From positions 310,001-374,000 of the forward strand of contig NZ_JASJOU010000006.1 of assembly GCF_030068605.1 (NCBI RefSeq): a stretch of DNA of 64,000 nt, written 5' to 3'. The notes under the pieces are model-generated. The model was not told where the DNA came from. It ran no database searches and saw only the letters and a program-made list of their open reading frames with translations. Shown piece by piece: positions 9,046 through 18,161 of the stretch. The translations under genes and the position numbers were made by a program. Source of the stretch: Xanthocytophaga agilis (lineage in GTDB: Bacteria > Bacteroidota > Bacteroidia > Cytophagales > 172606-1). The first letter of the stretch is position 1; the number at the start of each line of letters is the position of its first letter.

Positions 9046-10119
9046 CTAGCTCCATACCTGGGTTCCTTCTGTGCAGTTTTTGCACATTTCTATCTTGCTG
9101 CGTGATTGAAGTAATAATTGGCGGAATTGAGAATATGATTTTCCAGCCCATAGGTTGCTGAAAGACTGCTTACTAACATCTCCCATTCGGTGGTGTGCGT
9201 CCTTGTCAAAACAACAAGGTACTACCAAGCCATCCCAGGTAATGACACACGAGTGCCACATTTTCCAGCAATGATTTCCAAGACCATTTTTTACCTGATA
9301 CGTACCTGAAGTAGTTTGACGATAACGACTATATTTGTCAATGGACGGGATTAGCGGGGAGCCTTGCTCATGATCATAAATCTGAGCTGTTTTTAAACCA
9401 ACTGCATCTACTCCCAGTTCACTGGCAAGTTTTTGTACATCAGCAATCTGGTGTTCATTGGGCTTTACTACCAAAAACTGAAAGACAATAAAGGGTGTTT
9501 TAGAACCTAATTGTTGCTTCCAGCGAATAACGTTTTTTGCACCTTCAATCACTTTATCCAGCTTCCCTCCTACTCTGTATTGCTGATAGGTTTCCTGTGT
9601 AGTACCATCTATGGAGATAATCAATCTATCGAGGCCGGACTCAACTGTTTTGCGGGCATTAGCGTCTGTCAGATAATGAGCATTGGTAGAGGTCGACGTA
9701 TAAATTTTTTTGCTTGCTGCATATTGCACCAGTTCCAGAAACTGAGGATGTAGATAGGGCTCGCCCTGAAAATAAAAGGTGAGATACAGCAACTTTTTAT
9801 GAAGTTCATCTATAGTCTTTTTGAACAAGTCTCCACTCAGCATACCTGTAGGGCGGGTAAAAGATCGTAAACCACTTGGACATTCTGGACAACGAAGATT
9901 GCAAGAAGTAGTAGGTTCAAAAGCAATGCTTACAGGTAGCCCTTTATGTATAGCTTTTCGTGTAATTCTGGAAAGATAATAACTGCCCAATACCTGTAGT
10001 CCATTCCATGTGCGAGATAAGGTAAGCTTTGATAACAGGTTAAGAGTATCTGAAATGGTTGCTGGTGTTTTCACGGGATTATTAGAAAGTAGTACACAAA
10101 AATAGATTTCTTCCATCAT
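9046..10119 (-). CDS. Radical SAM protein with SPASM-type C-terminus
   Basis: The 357-residue protein has the radical SAM cluster motif CNLRCPEC (Cys73, Cys77, Cys80) and GEPYLH near residue 119 as the glycine-rich SAM motif. Cysteines near the C-terminus (GNHCWKMWHSC, VPCC and CKNC) fit a SPASM domain binding extra Fe-S clusters. SPASM proteins often modify peptides or protein side chains, but no precursor peptide, transporter or partner gene is adjacent, so the substrate is unknown. The N-terminal 60 residues are family-variable. It is transcribed alone; 244 bp separate it from the WG-repeat gene. Confidence 0.85.
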   Translation of the reverse strand: MMEEIYFCVLLSNNPVKTPATISDTLNLLSKLTLSRTWNGLQVLGSYYLSRITRKAIHKGLPVSIAFEPTTSCNLRCPECPSGLRSFTRPTGMLSGDLFKKTIDELHKKLLYLTFYFQGEPYLHPQFLELVQYAASKKIYTSTSTNAHYLTDANARKTVESGLDRLIISIDGTTQETYQQYRVGGKLDKVIEGAKNVIRWKQQLGSKTPFIVFQFLVVKPNEHQIADVQKLASELGVDAVGLKTAQIYDHEQGSPLIPSIDKYSRYRQTTSGTYQVKNGLGNHCWKMWHSCVITWDGLVVPCCFDKDAHHRMGDVSKQSFSNLWAGKSYSQFRQLLLQSRSKIEMCKNCTEGTQVWS

Positions 10120-10318
10120 ATTTCTGCATCAATCCTTCTCCTTTTATATATGTGAGAAATTAGCCATCTTTTACTTGACTGAAATAGTTTCTGTTATCTC
10201 ATAAAGATAGAGCAATTGTATTTTCTGACTTTGGAATTATATTATTTTTATTTATTTTCAGTATTAGATTTTGACAATTTGGAAAAGTGTGGAATTTTTT
10301 ACCTGTATGATTGTATTT

Positions 10319-10348
10319 TTTGGAATAAAATTTTGTATTTTAGTTTTG
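10319..10348 (+). promoter_or_regulatory. Promoter of the susCD operon
   Basis: TTTG at 10319-10322, an 18-base spacer and TAGTTTTG at 10341-10348 match the Bacteroidota consensus. Transcription would begin near 10355, giving a leader of about 400 bases before the susC start codon. Confidence 0.7.
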
Positions 10349-10400
10349 CATTAATATATTGCTCTTACTAAAAGCAAAATTTATTTATGTAAGTTCCCTG

Positions 10401-10498
10401 TCTGTTTCGAAAGCCGCAATAAGAAACAGAAGGAATAGTAACTCAATACAAGACTTCTCATTAGAAGTTATTTTATTGTATATACCCAATACTATTCC
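10401..10498 (+). promoter_or_regulatory. Structured 5' leader element ahead of susC
   Basis: Two structures follow one another in the predicted leader. The first is an 8-bp stem, TCTGTTTC at 10401-10408 with GAAACAGA at 10423-10430. The second has three nested perfect stems: GGAATAGTA (10432-10440) with TACTATTCC (10490-10498), ATACAA (10446-10451) with TTGTAT (10476-10481), and ACTTCT (10453-10458) with AGAAGT (10463-10468). It is not a riboswitch class I recognise. A regulatory role is inference. Confidence 0.5.
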
Positions 10499-10752
10499 GA
10501 GAAAGTAAAAGTCAGCATTGTTATAACTACTGAATAGCAGGAGTATTTGGCGTTTGTGAGGCAAATGTCTGTGAGGTACTTTGTCTTCATTAATGGCTGT
10601 CTGCTGTGTATCAGATCTGGAAAATGGTTTTAGAGTTTCTCTACTACTATTTACTCTGATTGATCAGTAAGCGATTTCTTTTATTGACCTGTTCCAGGTG
10701 TAGTTAGTACCTGAATAGTGTTTATTCAACCCCCAACTTATTAGCCAAAATT

Positions 10753-13700
10753 ATGAAAAGAAAACTACTCGTTTTTTTAATGGGATTACTATGGGCGTAT
10801 ACATATGCCACTGCTCAGGATCGAACCATTTCAGGATCAATCTCTGATCAGGAAAGTAAATCTGCTTTGCCTGGTGTAAATGTGATAGTAAAAGGTACTA
10901 CTATAGGAACGACAACTAACTCGGAAGGGAAATTTCAGCTTAAAGTACCTCAGGAGAATGCAACATTGATTATCTCCTTTATTGGATATGTAGTACAGGA
11001 AATACCCATTGGAAATCGGACTACAATAGATATAGTATTAGTACCAGATGTTGCTGCTCTTGGAGAAGTAGTGGTAACGGCTCTCGGGATAGAACGAGAG
11101 AAGAAGGCATTGGGCTACTCTGTACAGGAAATTAAGGGTGACCAGTTGAATCAGGCGCGGGAAACAAACCTGGTAAATGCACTGAGTGGTAAGATTGCAG
11201 GTATTCAGGTAACAGGTACCAATGGAACACCTGGTGGTTCATCTCGGATTGTGATCAGAGGATCTTCGTCTATCGGAGGTAATAATCAGCCTTTGTTTGT
11301 GGTAGATGGTGTACCTATTGACAATGGAAACTATAGTTATGGAAGTAAAAGCTCCGACAGCCAGTTTGGCACATCATCTACAAGTGTCGATTATGGTAAT
11401 GGGGCAGGAGCGATTAACCCAGATGATATTGCTTCTGTGAGTGTCCTGAAAGGACCCAATGCAGCTGCCTTGTATGGCTCACGTGGTACTAATGGGGTTA
11501 TTCTGATTACTACCAAATCAGGTAAAGGCGTCAAAGGCATAGGTGTCACAGTAAATACCAATACTACGTTTGAGAAACCCTTCAGACTTCCTTCATTTCA
11601 GAATGCATACGGACAAGGTGCGAAAGGGTTGTTTGAGTACAAAGATGGCAAAGGTGGAGGTGTGAATGATGGTGTAGACGAAAGCTGGGGACCACAAATG
11701 GATGGAAGGTTGTTACCTCAATATAATTCGCCTGTAGATGCGAACGGGGTGCGTACTCCTACTCCTTTTCTGCCTCAACCAGATAATGTCAAAAATTTCT
11801 TTGAAACAGGAGCAACATATACCAATAGTGTAGCTGTGGCAGGTTCCAATGATAAAGGTGACTTTCGCTTGTCTTATACCAATCTTTCACAGAAGGGTAT
11901 TTTACCTAATACGGATTACAAACGAAATACAGTCTCTCTTAATGCTGGTTTGAACATCACTCCGCGACTGTCTGCAAAGGTATCTGCTAATTATATAAAG
12001 GATGGAAGTAAAAACCGTAATAGTTGGGGCTTATACTTTATCTGGTTTGGTCGTCAGGTTGACACAGATGATCTGAAAGATTATATCGTAGATGGAACAG
12101 ATCCCAGTGACTGGCCAGTGCAGCGTAACTGGAATACCAACTATTGGAACAATCCTTATTTTGTATTGAATCGGGTGCTGCGTCCTAACAATAAAGATCG
12201 TTTGTTTGGCAATGTAAGCCTTAATTACAAATTCACGGACTGGCTTAATCTGACAGCACGTTCCGGAACAGACTTCTTTACAGATCGTAGATATGTACAA
12301 ACCCCTAAATCAGTAGGTAATACCTATGGTAGTTATACAGAAGACGTATTCTTTGTAAAGGAAAACAATTCTGACTTCCTTTTGAGTATGAATAGAAATC
12401 TATCCTCTGCCCTACAGTTAACTGCCAGTGTGGGAGGTAATCATCGTCGTCGGGATTACCAGCGAAATTACATTAACATTGCTGAGTTGTCGTTACCTAA
12501 TATCTTTAATGTAGGCAATGCCCGTTCCCGGCCAGATGTAGCCAATAATCATCAGACTAAGGTGGTGAATAGTTTGTATGCTTCCGCTCAACTTTCATTC
12601 AAGGATTATTTGTTTATAGATGCATCTGCCCGCAATGACTGGTCCAGTGCGCTGCCAAAAGGGAACCGGTCTTACTTCTACCCTTCTATTTCTGTGAGTG
12701 GAGTACTTACAGATATGCTGAACATACAGTCTTCTGTATTATCTTTTGCGAAAGTGAGAGCTAGTGTGGCACGTACAGGTAATGATACAGAAATCCTGTA
12801 TCAGGATCAGCAGACATTCAAATATGAAAGTGCCTGGGGATCTACTCCTACAGTATCCGAAAACAATGTAATTGCCAATGCCCGGCTGAAGCCTGAACTT
12901 ACCACTGCCTATGAAGTTGGTGCAGAAGTAAATCTGTTTCACCGTATCTCACTGGAGTTTGCTTACTATGAAAAACAAACCAAAAACCAGATCCTGAATG
13001 TCAATATTTCTCAGGCTAGCGGCTATCAGTCGCGGGTGACAAATGCAGGTCTGGTAACCAACAAAGGAATCGAGATTGAAGCCAGTGGTGCTATCATCAA
13101 AACAGAAGCTGGGTTTACCTGGGATCTGGGACTAAACTTTTCCAGAAACCGGAACAAGGTAGTGGAACTAGGTGAAGGATTACAAAACTACCAATTGGGT
13201 ACGGTTCGAGGTATGAGTGTAGAGGCAAGGGTAGGACAATCTTATGGTACATTCTTCGGAACAGCCTATGCCCGTGATCCACAAGGACGTATCATCTATG
13301 GCACAAACGGATTGCCTGTCGTTTCTTCTACACGAAAAATACTCGGAAATTTTACACCTGACTGGACTGGTGGGATCAGTAATACCTTCTCATTCAAAGG
13401 CATTAGTATAAGTACTCTGATAGATGCAAAAATGGGTGGAAACATCTATAGCCAGACAGTGGCTATTGGTCGCTATACTGGAGTGTTAGCAGAAACTAAT
13501 ATAGGACGTGAGACAGGTATTGTAGGAGATGGCGTTGTCAATACTGGTACTACAGATAATCCTGTTTATGCAGTAAATACTAAGAATGTGTCCTCTGAAG
13601 ACTGGCATCATGGCTACTATAACCGAAATAATAATGAGCCTTTTGTATTTGATGCCAGCTATATAAAACTGCGTGAGATAAAACTAAGTTATACACTGCC

Positions 13701-13902
13701 ACAAAAATGGTTTGGCAAAATACCTGTGCGTAATGTACAATTGGCAGTTGTAGGTCGTAACCTGGCCTTGTTGTATTCTAAAGTACCACACATAGATCCG
13801 GAAACCAGCTTGTATAGCAGTGATAGTAATGTGCAGGGGCTGGAAAATGGTCAGATACCTACCACTCGTAGTTTAGGATTTAACCTAAGCTTTGGATTAT
13901 AA
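10753..13902 (+). CDS. SusC/RagA-family TonB-dependent outer-membrane transporter
   Basis: The 1049-residue protein has a signal peptide (cleaved after about residue 21), a CarboxypepD_reg-like beta-sandwich (about 25-105, with LPGVNVIVKGT), a plug domain (about 115-235, ending in GSRGTNGVILITTKSGK, typical of SusC plugs) and a 22-stranded barrel to the C-terminal FGL. It imports a ligand together with the SusD-like lipoprotein encoded 52 bp downstream. No glycoside hydrolase, peptidase or regulator is adjacent, so glycan, peptide or another substrate cannot be chosen. The long leader and the promoter at 10319-10348 point to regulated expression. Confidence 0.93.
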   Translation: MKRKLLVFLMGLLWAYTYATAQDRTISGSISDQESKSALPGVNVIVKGTTIGTTTNSEGKFQLKVPQENATLIISFIGYVVQEIPIGNRTTIDIVLVPDVAALGEVVVTALGIEREKKALGYSVQEIKGDQLNQARETNLVNALSGKIAGIQVTGTNGTPGGSSRIVIRGSSSIGGNNQPLFVVDGVPIDNGNYSYGSKSSDSQFGTSSTSVDYGNGAGAINPDDIASVSVLKGPNAAALYGSRGTNGVILITTKSGKGVKGIGVTVNTNTTFEKPFRLPSFQNAYGQGAKGLFEYKDGKGGGVNDGVDESWGPQMDGRLLPQYNSPVDANGVRTPTPFLPQPDNVKNFFETGATYTNSVAVAGSNDKGDFRLSYTNLSQKGILPNTDYKRNTVSLNAGLNITPRLSAKVSANYIKDGSKNRNSWGLYFIWFGRQVDTDDLKDYIVDGTDPSDWPVQRNWNTNYWNNPYFVLNRVLRPNNKDRLFGNVSLNYKFTDWLNLTARSGTDFFTDRRYVQTPKSVGNTYGSYTEDVFFVKENNSDFLLSMNRNLSSALQLTASVGGNHRRRDYQRNYINIAELSLPNIFNVGNARSRPDVANNHQTKVVNSLYASAQLSFKDYLFIDASARNDWSSALPKGNRSYFYPSISVSGVLTDMLNIQSSVLSFAKVRASVARTGNDTEILYQDQQTFKYESAWGSTPTVSENNVIANARLKPELTTAYEVGAEVNLFHRISLEFAYYEKQTKNQILNVNISQASGYQSRVTNAGLVTNKGIEIEASGAIIKTEAGFTWDLGLNFSRNRNKVVELGEGLQNYQLGTVRGMSVEARVGQSYGTFFGTAYARDPQGRIIYGTNGLPVVSSTRKILGNFTPDWTGGISNTFSFKGISISTLIDAKMGGNIYSQTVAIGRYTGVLAETNIGRETGIVGDGVVNTGTTDNPVYAVNTKNVSSEDWHHGYYNRNNNEPFVFDASYIKLREIKLSYTLPQKWFGKIPVRNVQLAVVGRNLALLYSKVPHIDPETSLYSSDSNVQGLENGQIPTTRSLGFNLSFGL

Positions 13903-13954
13903 TCTTTGCTGTGATAGTCTAATATTCAGTTAAACCTTTTGACTTTAATTCTCT

Positions 13955-15403
13955 ATGAAAAAGATATATATAAGTGCAGTTCTGATACTTCTTACCTTGG
14001 TAAGCTGTGAAAAGAACTTTGATGAGTTTAATAAGAATACCAATGACCCCACCAGTGCAACAGCAGAGTCATTGTTACCACATGGTATCGAAAGTGCTGT
14101 TGACCTATATATGGGCAATGCAACCTATAGCTTGGGGATGGATGTCGGGAATCTGTGGCCTCAGCATTGGGCCCGTATTCAGTATGTAGAGTCAGATCAG
14201 TATAACATTCCAGCAGAGGTTATTGATCAGAGTTGGCGCGATTTTTATACAGAATCACTGGCAGATTTTAATAAGATCAACATCCTGGGACAAGCTGCTG
14301 GCAATGAAAACTATCAGGCGATTGCAATTATCATGCGTTCATGGGTATTTCAGTTGCTGACTGATATCTATGGTGACATTCCTTATTCTGAAGCATTAAA
14401 AGGAAGTGATGGTACTTATACGCCTACTTATGATAGCCAGAAAGATGTATATGCAGGTTTGGTGGCAGATTTGAAGTCTGCTAGTGATATGATTAATACA
14501 AAGACAGTTTCATCTACGGGAGATATTCTGTTTGCGGGCAATATGAGTAAGTGGAAGAAATTTGCCAACTCATTAAGCCTACGTATTCTGATTCGAATGA
14601 TCGGGAAAACAGATGCTTCCATTGATGTGAATGCTGAAATCACCCGTATTCTAAGCAATCCAGAAACCTATCCTGTCTTTACCTCCAAATCAGATATGGC
14701 TTCACTAGCCTATCTGGCGCAATCTCCCAGTAACAATCCGATAAACGAAAACCGTAAGACACGTGATGACCACAGAATAAGCAAAACTATGGTAGATAAG
14801 CTAAAACTTTTCAATGATATCCGACTTACAGTGTATGCGAATAAGCCAGAAGCTGGTGGTGATTATGTAGGCTTACCTAATGGTTTGAATGCTGCCGATG
14901 CCAACTCTTATGGGCTTGCCAAGACTTCTAAAATTGGGTCTTATTTTACTGCAGCTACGGCTCCTGGTGTACTAATGAGTTATGCAGAACTATTGTTTAT
15001 CAAAGCTGAAGCAGCCTATAATGGAATTACTGCTGCTGGAGATGTTGAAACAAACTACATTGATGCAATCAAAGCCTCTCACGAGCAATTTTCGTTGGCT
15101 GCGTCTGATACTTATCTGAGTGGTGTAGCCTATAAAGGAGGTAATGAAGGATATACTCAGATTATGGAACAGAAATGGATTGCCTTATTCGGGCAAGGAT
15201 TGGAAGCATGGGCTGAACAACGTCGTTCTGGAATACCTGCTCTGACAGCTCCAGTGTCCAATTTCAATGACAACATTGTTCCAACACGTTTACCATATCC
15301 AAGTTCGGAAGAAGCATTGAATAGCAGTAACTTTGCCAATGCGTTAAGCCGTCAGGGTGGAGAGAATGATAAAAAACTAAAACTCTGGTTTGAGCAGGAG
15401 TAA
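13955..15403 (+). CDS. SusD/RagB-family outer-membrane lipoprotein
   Basis: This surface-exposed lid lipoprotein pairs with the SusC protein just upstream. The lipobox LVSC places the lipidated cysteine at residue 18, followed by the usual NFDEFNKNTNDPT start. The 482-residue helical-repeat protein belongs to the SusD-like_2 branch, with motifs such as RSWVFQLLTDIYGDIPYSEAL near 130 and an alignment-friendly C-terminal RLPYPSSEE. The gap to susC is 52 bp, so the two are very likely co-transcribed. The substrate is unknown. Confidence 0.92.
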   Translation: MKKIYISAVLILLTLVSCEKNFDEFNKNTNDPTSATAESLLPHGIESAVDLYMGNATYSLGMDVGNLWPQHWARIQYVESDQYNIPAEVIDQSWRDFYTESLADFNKINILGQAAGNENYQAIAIIMRSWVFQLLTDIYGDIPYSEALKGSDGTYTPTYDSQKDVYAGLVADLKSASDMINTKTVSSTGDILFAGNMSKWKKFANSLSLRILIRMIGKTDASIDVNAEITRILSNPETYPVFTSKSDMASLAYLAQSPSNNPINENRKTRDDHRISKTMVDKLKLFNDIRLTVYANKPEAGGDYVGLPNGLNAADANSYGLAKTSKIGSYFTAATAPGVLMSYAELLFIKAEAAYNGITAAGDVETNYIDAIKASHEQFSLAASDTYLSGVAYKGGNEGYTQIMEQKWIALFGQGLEAWAEQRRSGIPALTAPVSNFNDNIVPTRLPYPSSEEALNSSNFANALSRQGGENDKKLKLWFEQE

Positions 15404-15430
15404 AAGCCCGGTATTTATAACAAAAATATA

Positions 15431-15463
15431 TAAATGTCAATCGCATTTTGTGATTGACATTTA
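15431..15463 (+). terminator. Hairpin terminator after susD
   Basis: A 12-bp perfect stem (15431-15442 with 15452-15463) has a nine-base loop, 27 bases after the susD stop. The T-tract after it is short, so termination strength is uncertain. Confidence 0.65.
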
Positions 15464-15522
15464 TTCTACAATGACTATACCGCTGTAAGTAATTTCAGGT
15501 GTGACAAAGAAAAGATCAGGAT

Positions 15523-15750
15523 TTAACTTTTTTGATGTAGAAGTGAAACAACACGTTTATGAGTAGGTGGAAAGACAGTTTTCTTGTCATACATCTCTTT
15601 AAAGGGAGGATGCATCCAAAGAATATAGAATGTTGTGAGGCATATATATATACCTACAATAAGTGCAATTACCAACTTAAAAGAATCACCAAAGAGTTTT
15701 TGTACTACTTTAATCTTTCTGCTGGCAGAGAGAGAGTCTCTGTTATTCAT
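15523..15750 (-). CDS. Small single-pass membrane protein, hypothetical
   Basis: The 75-residue reading frame has a basic N-terminus, a clear hydrophobic helix (residues about 25-45, LVIALIVGIYICLTTFYILW) and a basic proline-containing tail. This resembles a small inner-membrane protein. The overlapping plus-strand frame (15559-15756) lacks such organisation, so the minus strand is preferred. No family is recognised. It lies between susD and the response regulator operon and may be its own unit. Confidence 0.5.
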   Translation of the reverse strand: MNNRDSLSASRKIKVVQKLFGDSFKLVIALIVGIYICLTTFYILWMHPPFKEMYDKKTVFPPTHKRVVSLLHQKS

Positions 15751-16070
15751 AACTAGTTAAGAAATTCTTTTATCTTTTGACAGGCAATAGGTTTTAAAAA
15801 GGCGAATGTGCAGTTTTCATACTATTATTATGCACACAAAGCTTGTTTAGTAAAACGGTTGCTCTATTCAATTATTTCCTGCCAATACACAATGTTTAAT
15901 TTTGAATAGATGTTCAAAATTAAATTATCTGTCTTTCTCTACCAGAAGTTTGTAGTATTTTTTCAAAGAATTATGAGTTGTTATTTCTTGTTTTAAGGAA
16001 AATGCCGGAAAAATACTAGTTCTAAACGAATGTACTCTAGTCTGAAGTGAGAGAGTACATGTAATGAAAA
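15751..16070. promoter_or_regulatory. Intergenic region with a 12-bp perfect dyad
   Basis: There is no ORF here. TTTAATTTTGAA (15895-15906) and TTCAAAATTAAA (15913-15924) form a perfect dyad with a six-base centre. No T-tract follows, so an operator for the small membrane gene is as likely as an RNA hairpin. Confidence 0.4.
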
Positions 16071-16727
16071 TCAGATTTTGATAAGTGAATTTTTAATCGC
16101 ATATACAACAAGACCTGTTCGGGAACGCACCTGAAATTTTTCAAACAAAGATTCTCGATAATTATCAATTGTATGAGGGCTTACATTCATTCTATCTGCG
16201 ATTTCCTTATAGGTTAGTTCAGAAGAGCATAGCTCCAGAAACCTAAGTTCATTTGCACTTAGCTTTTTCCCTTTTTCTTCTATGATATCATTCTTTTGTA
16301 AGGTGTTCAATATCTTTCCTGAAACATATTCATTGATATAAAACCCCTGATTGTTGATTGTTTTAATAGCTGTGATGACTTCCGAAACTTTTGACTCTTT
16401 CAATAAATATCCCATAGCCCCACTTCTAAGCATTTCCATGATGGATGTTTCCTTGTCAGACATACTTAGAGCCAAAATTTTAATGTCAGGATAATGTTTG
16501 CGTAGCCATAATGTAGAAGCATGTCCATCCATTACAGGCATAGTAATGTCCATCAGAATTACTTGGGGCAAAGGATTGTGACTGGCTATTTTCTTTATCA
16601 TATCCGCTCCGTCAGATGCGTCAAAGACTACCTGTATTTCTCCAGACTCTGAGAGTAAGTGTACAAGACCTTGACGAAACAATGTATGATCATCAATAAT
16701 GGCAATATGTATAACTTCATTTATCAT
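16071..16727 (-). CDS. NarL/FixJ-family response regulator
   Basis: This DNA-binding regulator has an N-terminal receiver domain (acidic pair Asp12-Asp13, phospho-acceptor Asp60 in LMDITMP, and a lysine in LLKES near 110). A LuxR-type helix-turn-helix lies at about 150-215 (LSANELRFLELC, YKEIADRMNVSPHTIDNYR). It is 14 bp downstream of the histidine kinase gene and surely its partner. Likely targets include its own operon or neighbouring genes, but no operator can be assigned. Confidence 0.93.
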   Translation of the reverse strand: MINEVIHIAIIDDHTLFRQGLVHLLSESGEIQVVFDASDGADMIKKIASHNPLPQVILMDITMPVMDGHASTLWLRKHYPDIKILALSMSDKETSIMEMLRSGAMGYLLKESKVSEVITAIKTINNQGFYINEYVSGKILNTLQKNDIIEEKGKKLSANELRFLELCSSELTYKEIADRMNVSPHTIDNYRESLFEKFQVRSRTGLVVYAIKNSLIKI

Positions 16728-16741
16728 GGTAAAATAAAATT

Positions 16742-17527
16742 TTATGGATAGGGTACTTCTATCTTAACAGAGGTGCCTTGCCCTGGAGCTGTGTCAAACT
16801 GGACAGTTCCCTGAATCATTCCTGCTCTCTTTTCAATTGTATACAGTCCCATCCCGGTTTTCTGAGGTTTGTTTTTTGTAAAGCCTACTCCGTTGTCCTT
16901 TACTGTCAGCTGTAATGTATTAGTGTGACTTTCAAGCAAAATAGTTATTTGTGTAGCATGAGCATGACGAATAATATTGCTGATCAATTCCTGAAAGAGG
17001 CGAAAGACAATGACATCCTTGTTATTGTGAGATGAGGCTGGATTAAATTCCTTTTTGTTAAATGTAAGAGTATATCGTTCCAGACGGGATAACCAGTCCA
17101 GTTCCAGTTCAATTGCTGCGACCAGTCCACGTTTCAATAGATTCTCTCCATTGAGTAGTTGAGACAGATCTCGGATCTCTCGAATAGCTCGTCGGGTAAG
17201 TTCTGTGGCTGAGGTTAGCTTACGTGTGGAGCTAGCTGCATCCTCTAAGTTGATAGACGTAAGTGTAATGGTTGTCAGACTCAGAATCTGCCCGATGTTA
17301 TCGTGTAGTTCGGCTCCAAGTGTTTTCAGCGTTTCTTCCTTTACTTCCATTTGTACTCTCAACATTTCCAGATCAAAATCACGTTTGAGTTGTTCTTTTT
17401 CTTCCTGGTGTTTCTTCTTTCGCTGATTGTATAAATTAACATAGCTTACAAGAAAGAGAGGTGCAATCAGGAAAATAACAGAAATGATTACGATGAGTGT
17501 TGCGACATTCTCAGGCGATATCTGCAT
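16742..17527 (-). CDS. Membrane-anchored sensor histidine kinase (HisKA_3 type)
   Basis: Residues about 9-31 form one transmembrane helix and residues 33-70 a charged coiled coil. The HisKA_3 motif ELHDNIGQ carries His75. The HATPase domain shows an N box FQELISNIIRHAHA, G1 DNGVGF and G2 GMGLYTIEKRAG. There is almost no extracellular domain, so signal detection probably depends on a partner. The upstream membrane protein gene overlaps it by 40 bp and is the obvious candidate. It phosphorylates the response regulator encoded next to it. Confidence 0.93.
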   Translation of the reverse strand: MQISPENVATLIVIISVIFLIAPLFLVSYVNLYNQRKKKHQEEKEQLKRDFDLEMLRVQMEVKEETLKTLGAELHDNIGQILSLTTITLTSINLEDAASSTRKLTSATELTRRAIREIRDLSQLLNGENLLKRGLVAAIELELDWLSRLERYTLTFNKKEFNPASSHNNKDVIVFRLFQELISNIIRHAHATQITILLESHTNTLQLTVKDNGVGFTKNKPQKTGMGLYTIEKRAGMIQGTVQFDTAPGQGTSVKIEVPYP

Positions 17528-18150
17528 AGGAAAGCATAAGACCAGCAGGAATATAAAATGATGTTAAGAATATTGATGATGTAGTATCTGATAGTACCTG
17601 TAATATTAGTAGTATCTGTCAAAACGTAATCAAATAACACATTACAGGCAGTACTGCCAAAGTAGAAAAACAATACACCATTAACCCACCAGAAAGGTGC
17701 ATAGTGGCTTAGGCGTCTGAATTGTTCATCCTTAAGTATCAGATAATAGAAATACAGACTTGCTATGACAAACACTACAGACATGGCAATTACAGTTTTG
17801 AATGCAAAACTATTCATGTGATTGTAGATCATCTCACTAGTAAAGCTTATAGAAAAGGTAACAAGCCAGATAATCAGCCAGTTTAACCTATTCTTATAAG
17901 CTTTAAACAAGTAAAAGAAAAAATAACTTACCATTAGATTCTCAAAGACAAGCAGAAAGTTATATAAAAGGGAGTTTTGCTTATGCAGAACTTTCCACAT
18001 ATGCATGCCTGTCATCTCAATAGAACATACCAGAAGTAGATAAAAGCATAGCAGCTTCCAAGATGCCTCACTATCTTTATATAAACATATAACTCCTGTC
18101 AGGAAACAAATAATTTCTGCAACAGTACTAATGGTAAAATAGATTTCCAT
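17488..18150 (-). CDS. Polytopic membrane protein of the two-component operon, hypothetical
   Basis: The 220-residue protein has about six to seven hydrophobic helices connected by short loops and ends in a basic tail (CRYRLRMSQHSS). I do not recognise a named family, though small membrane proteins of this shape often sit next to NarL-type kinases in Bacteroidota. The 3' end overlaps the kinase start by 40 bp, which implies translational coupling, and the upstream lipoprotein gene ends 11 bp before it. It may be the sensor half that the kinase lacks; this is inference from context. Confidence 0.8.
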   Translation of the reverse strand: MEIYFTISTVAEIICFLTGVICLYKDSEASWKLLCFYLLLVCSIEMTGMHMWKVLHKQNSLLYNFLLVFENLMVSYFFFYLFKAYKNRLNWLIIWLVTFSISFTSEMIYNHMNSFAFKTVIAMSVVFVIASLYFYYLILKDEQFRRLSHYAPFWWVNGVLFFYFGSTACNVLFDYVLTDTTNITGTIRYYIINILNIILYSCWSYAFLCRYRLRMSQHSS

Positions 18151-18161
18151 AAGTTATGATA

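Noticed and set aside
10120-10752. Known riboswitch before susC (cobalamin, TPP or SAM type)
   Set aside because: No conserved box of these classes was recognised in the leader.
15559-15756. Plus-strand frame opposite the small membrane protein
   Set aside because: It has no coherent hydrophobic or repeat pattern, while the minus-strand frame has a clean membrane helix.
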